Source of the DNA: Paramacrobiotus richtersi
Lineage: Eukaryota; Tardigrada; Eutardigrada; Parachela; Macrobiotidae
Assembly (NCBI GenBank): GCA_034698045.1
Contig: JAQGAU010001297.1
Location: 1 to 20,038 of the forward strand
Length of the DNA stretch: 20,038 bases
Direction: 5' to 3'
Shown piece by piece: positions 17,690-20,038 of this stretch. A model generated the notes under the pieces. The model was not told the DNA's origin. It saw only the letters and a program-made list of their open reading frames with translations, and ran no database searches. A program made the translations under genes and the position numbers. Within the stretch, counting starts at the first letter, position 1. Every line of letters begins with the position of its first letter.

Positions 17690-19240
17690 TATTTGAAACG
17701 ATTGTCGTATTGATTGTGTCCGAAACGAGGAGAACTAAAGAAAAATCTTCAACCTACTGTTTTCTCAGTAACAGTTGCTGATGATTCTATACCTGGAGGT
17801 AACAACTGGCTTCTACCGTAAACAGCCGATAGCCGTAAAAAATTGAATGTAAGCAGTACGTACATCGTCCGCTAGAATACTAACAACAACTTAATTTCAG
17901 AATATCGATGGGCGTGGCTGAGTGGAAATTATGAACACGGTATGCGCAACAACTAATGGAATTACCGGTGTACGGTGTTGACCCAGAACAACATATTCAC
18001 TAATTTCATAAACATTTTACGAGTCTTGTGACCACGGTTTCATCCCGCGGCGCGCCCTACCCAAACAATACAGCCCCGTAATCGCTTCGCTAAAACTTGC
18101 AGAACGGGTAGCTAATGATCAAATTTATACGGCGACCAAGTGTGAAAAATGCACACGCAAATGAAGAAACCGTTGATGGTGAACAGCAATTTTCCAGTGC
18201 ATCAAAGTCAATATTAGTTGCTTTGTGTGCCGTCTCTTGCAATAATATTAAACTGCAAGATATAATTTTAACATTAGGCAATATAATTTATATTTGTTGG
18301 TATTTCGTTGACACCTGCATCAGAAACGTCCGATGATTAAATAATCTATACTTTGTCGGAATCAAAAACTAATTCACATGAGCATAATTTGCAAGGCTAA
18401 CAGGCTGTTGGCAAAATATCAGAAATCCGTTATGGCCCGGCATGAGCCGTGAACTCCGGCTCGGTTCGTGAGGGCTCACGGCCTGCAAGCCGCGAGAATT
18501 TGTATGCTGTGAAGTTGGAAAAAACGTGACCGGTTACGCCAAAAGAAGTGGCTGATTTTTAAAACACAAAATCTGAACAAACAAAGTCAAACTTGTCCAT
18601 AGAATTATCTAGTGCTCTGTTTATTATATGATATCGGATAGCGTAACAAGCACCGCTATACAACAGACGAGGTACAAGTCAATCAAGTTTATTGCGACCA
18701 AAACCGATATACCTTTATTCCGTCAGTTAGGGGCAAATTCTCATATGTATCATAACGTTCAGTACTGTATGCGGTGTAAGTTCGGATAGTAAGTTCGGAT
18801 CAATCAAATGAAAACAACAAGCGGAAGTTTGAACAAATTAATTATAAGCGCTCGATTGGGACAGTTTCGTTACTTCCTGACTTCCGTTAATACTTCTTCC
18901 GTTAGTTCTTCTTAAGTACGAGTTCCGTTACTACGAGGTATGCTATCAAAGAACGACCAAATGCGCAGCTCAAAAGGAAAATATACAACACATCTTCTTC
19001 TTGATATCCAAGTGCAATGGACTGTAATCTATTCGAATACATTCATATACACAGTTTTGTTTGAAGCCTAGTCATTTTGTGCTTTCTCATACCAAGTGAT
19101 TCTCAATAAGCTGGTCAAAGTAAGTACAGTCAAATTAAGGAGATACCGATTTTTGCTCGCTATGATGTACTAAAACCGCAATATTACGCTGATATGAACG
19201 AAATATTAATTTCTGCAACTGCCAGTAGAAGCAAGTATGC
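17690..19240. other. intergenic, no gene supported
   Basis: Short frames on both strands around 18090-18336 overlap each other and show no motifs. A GC-rich palindromic patch at 18431-18495 is listed separately. Confidence 0.3.
18436..18495. repeat. GC-rich palindromic patch, possible transposon end
   Basis: GCCGTGA (18446-18452) pairs with TCACGGC (18476-18482). Between them, CCGGCTCGGTTCGTGAGGGC alternates CGGCTCG-type words that are common in hAT-like transposon termini. No partner end was found in the window, so this is tentative. Confidence 0.25.
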
Positions 19241-19640
19241 CTATAGCACATTGTACACTAAAATATTGTGAAATGTCTTAACGCGACAATTTCGGCGGGC
19301 CTGGTCTCCGGCCGAATTTTTTAATCCGCCAGTTTGCCCCCCCCCTCGCGCCGCCGCTGCTTCGCGGACAGACCGCTTGGTCGCACGCACCAAATGGTCT
19401 GGACACAGCTCGTTGATGCGAATGTTTCGTGGTGTATTTTTTGGTCGACGTGCATTTAGTGGTTTGACCATTTCGCCGTTCGAACCGACTGGTCGACCTG
19501 TATATTTGAACTTCCGGTATTCGGCAAGAGCGTTTTTCGTACTCGGCTTCGAAAAGCGTAGCTTTTTTGTGTTCTGGGCGAACCGATCGACACGACATCT
19601 TTGTGTTGTTTTTATATTCTGTTGGTACGTTCACTTCCTT
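19241..19640 (-). other. region of overlapping open frames with a long G run
   Basis: Two - strand frames stay open together. One starts at an ATG near 19607 (MSCRSVRPEHKK) and ends SGGARGG...KKFGRRPGPPKLSR. The other, open back to about 19637, contains LAEYRKFKYTGRPVGSNGEM and RINELCPDHLVRATKRSVRE. A homopolymer of about eight G (near 19336-19345) lies in both. Composition is basic and Arg-rich. It could be decayed transposon coding sequence with a frameshift. No family is recognised. Confidence 0.2.
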
Positions 19641-19669
19641 GCTCCCTGATAATATCTTAGTGTGTGGTG

Positions 19670-19960
19670 TTAGATAATTCGGTTTACCTGTTTGCAACTG
19701 TTTGTTAATTATTTCTAATCCGTATTTTTCGTTGAAGTATATTTCTTACTTTAAATTCTTGGTTTACAACTGCTTGTTTACCGCTTCTTGAATATCCTTA
19801 GTTCATTTTCTTGGTTTGCGTTCTAGGTTTACACTCTTGGTTTACATCCTTTTCATTTTTCAGTTTCTCTTGGTTGCTCTTGGTTCATTTTCTCGGTCAA
19901 ATGTCTGGTTTACATTATGCGCCAAATTCTTGGTCTATGTTCCTCTTTGCTGTTTCGTTT
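19670..19960. repeat. degenerate TTGGTTTAC-type repeats, T-rich
   Basis: Variants of CTTGGTTTAC recur irregularly (19757, 19837, 19861 region and others, including CTAGGTTTAC and CTGGTTTAC). This fits an old, scrambled short tandem repeat. Confidence 0.45.
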
Positions 19961-20038
19961 CGGTAACACTTTCGATGTGCCACCCCCTAGCGGGCATTTG
20001 TTGTGTGCACCATGCACTTATGCGCATAAACGTTTGTA

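Noticed and set aside
17905-17990. tRNA-like start (GGGCGTGGCTGAGTGG)
   Set aside because: No T-arm (GGTTCGAAT-like), no matching acceptor strand and no anticodon stem could be folded.
18090-18336. Two overlapping ORFs on opposite strands (63 and 73 codons)
   Set aside because: Neither has a signal peptide, motif or splice context. They are of a length expected by chance in AT-rich DNA.

Overview
The window is animal nuclear DNA. It has GT-AG introns of 60-67 nt alongside longer ones, secreted multi-domain proteins, a canonical AATAAA signal, and a dense load of decayed retroelements and DNA transposons. No bacterial-style operons, RNA genes or CRISPR arrays are visible. EB-like cysteine modules joined to Thr-rich linkers suggest an ecdysozoan-type invertebrate (tardigrade, nematode or arthropod), but the sequence does not settle the phylum.

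Layout. Positions 1-960 hold two retroelement remnants: a LINE-like 3' tail ending in (TAA)n, and the decayed 3' end of a LINE ORF2. Positions 1321-4402 hold a spliced gene on the + strand for a 235-residue secreted protein: signal peptide, EB-like Cys module, mucin-like Thr linker, and a C-terminal module resembling a peritrophin-A/CBM14 chitin-binding domain that has lost three cysteines. Its 2.3-kb first intron contains another LINE-like tail. Positions about 5240-8400 hold a dead tyrosine-recombinase retrotransposon (DIRS/Ngaro type) on the - strand. Its RNase H C-terminal half is flipped onto the + strand, and a 97-bp retroelement tail has inserted into its recombinase. Positions 9190-10225 hold two diverged 450-bp direct repeats.

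Positions 10596-12093 hold the best-supported gene. It has three exons on the - strand and encodes a 284-residue secreted PEBP-family protein with a Cys-rich module and a 13-Thr run ahead of the PEBP domain. A small membrane-anchored ORF starts divergently at 12688. Positions 13240-16340 are a transposon pile-up: a LINE ORF2 scrap (-), a three-unit minisatellite that reads as an in-frame protein repeat on the - strand, and a LINE pre-RT/RT fragment (+). That fragment is broken by a retroelement tail, which is itself broken by a 1.15-kb foldback element with roughly 350-bp inverted ends. Positions 16340-20038 are mostly unannotated, apart from a short secreted ORF (-) near 17.5 kb and low-complexity sequence at the right end.

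The two spliced genes share one plan: signal peptide, Cys-rich module, Thr-rich stalk, then a ligand-type domain. Both look like extracellular or cuticle/mucus-associated proteins. The rest of the window is best read as mobile-element turnover around them. Exon boundaries were set by eye from splice consensus and frame continuity and have no transcript support.
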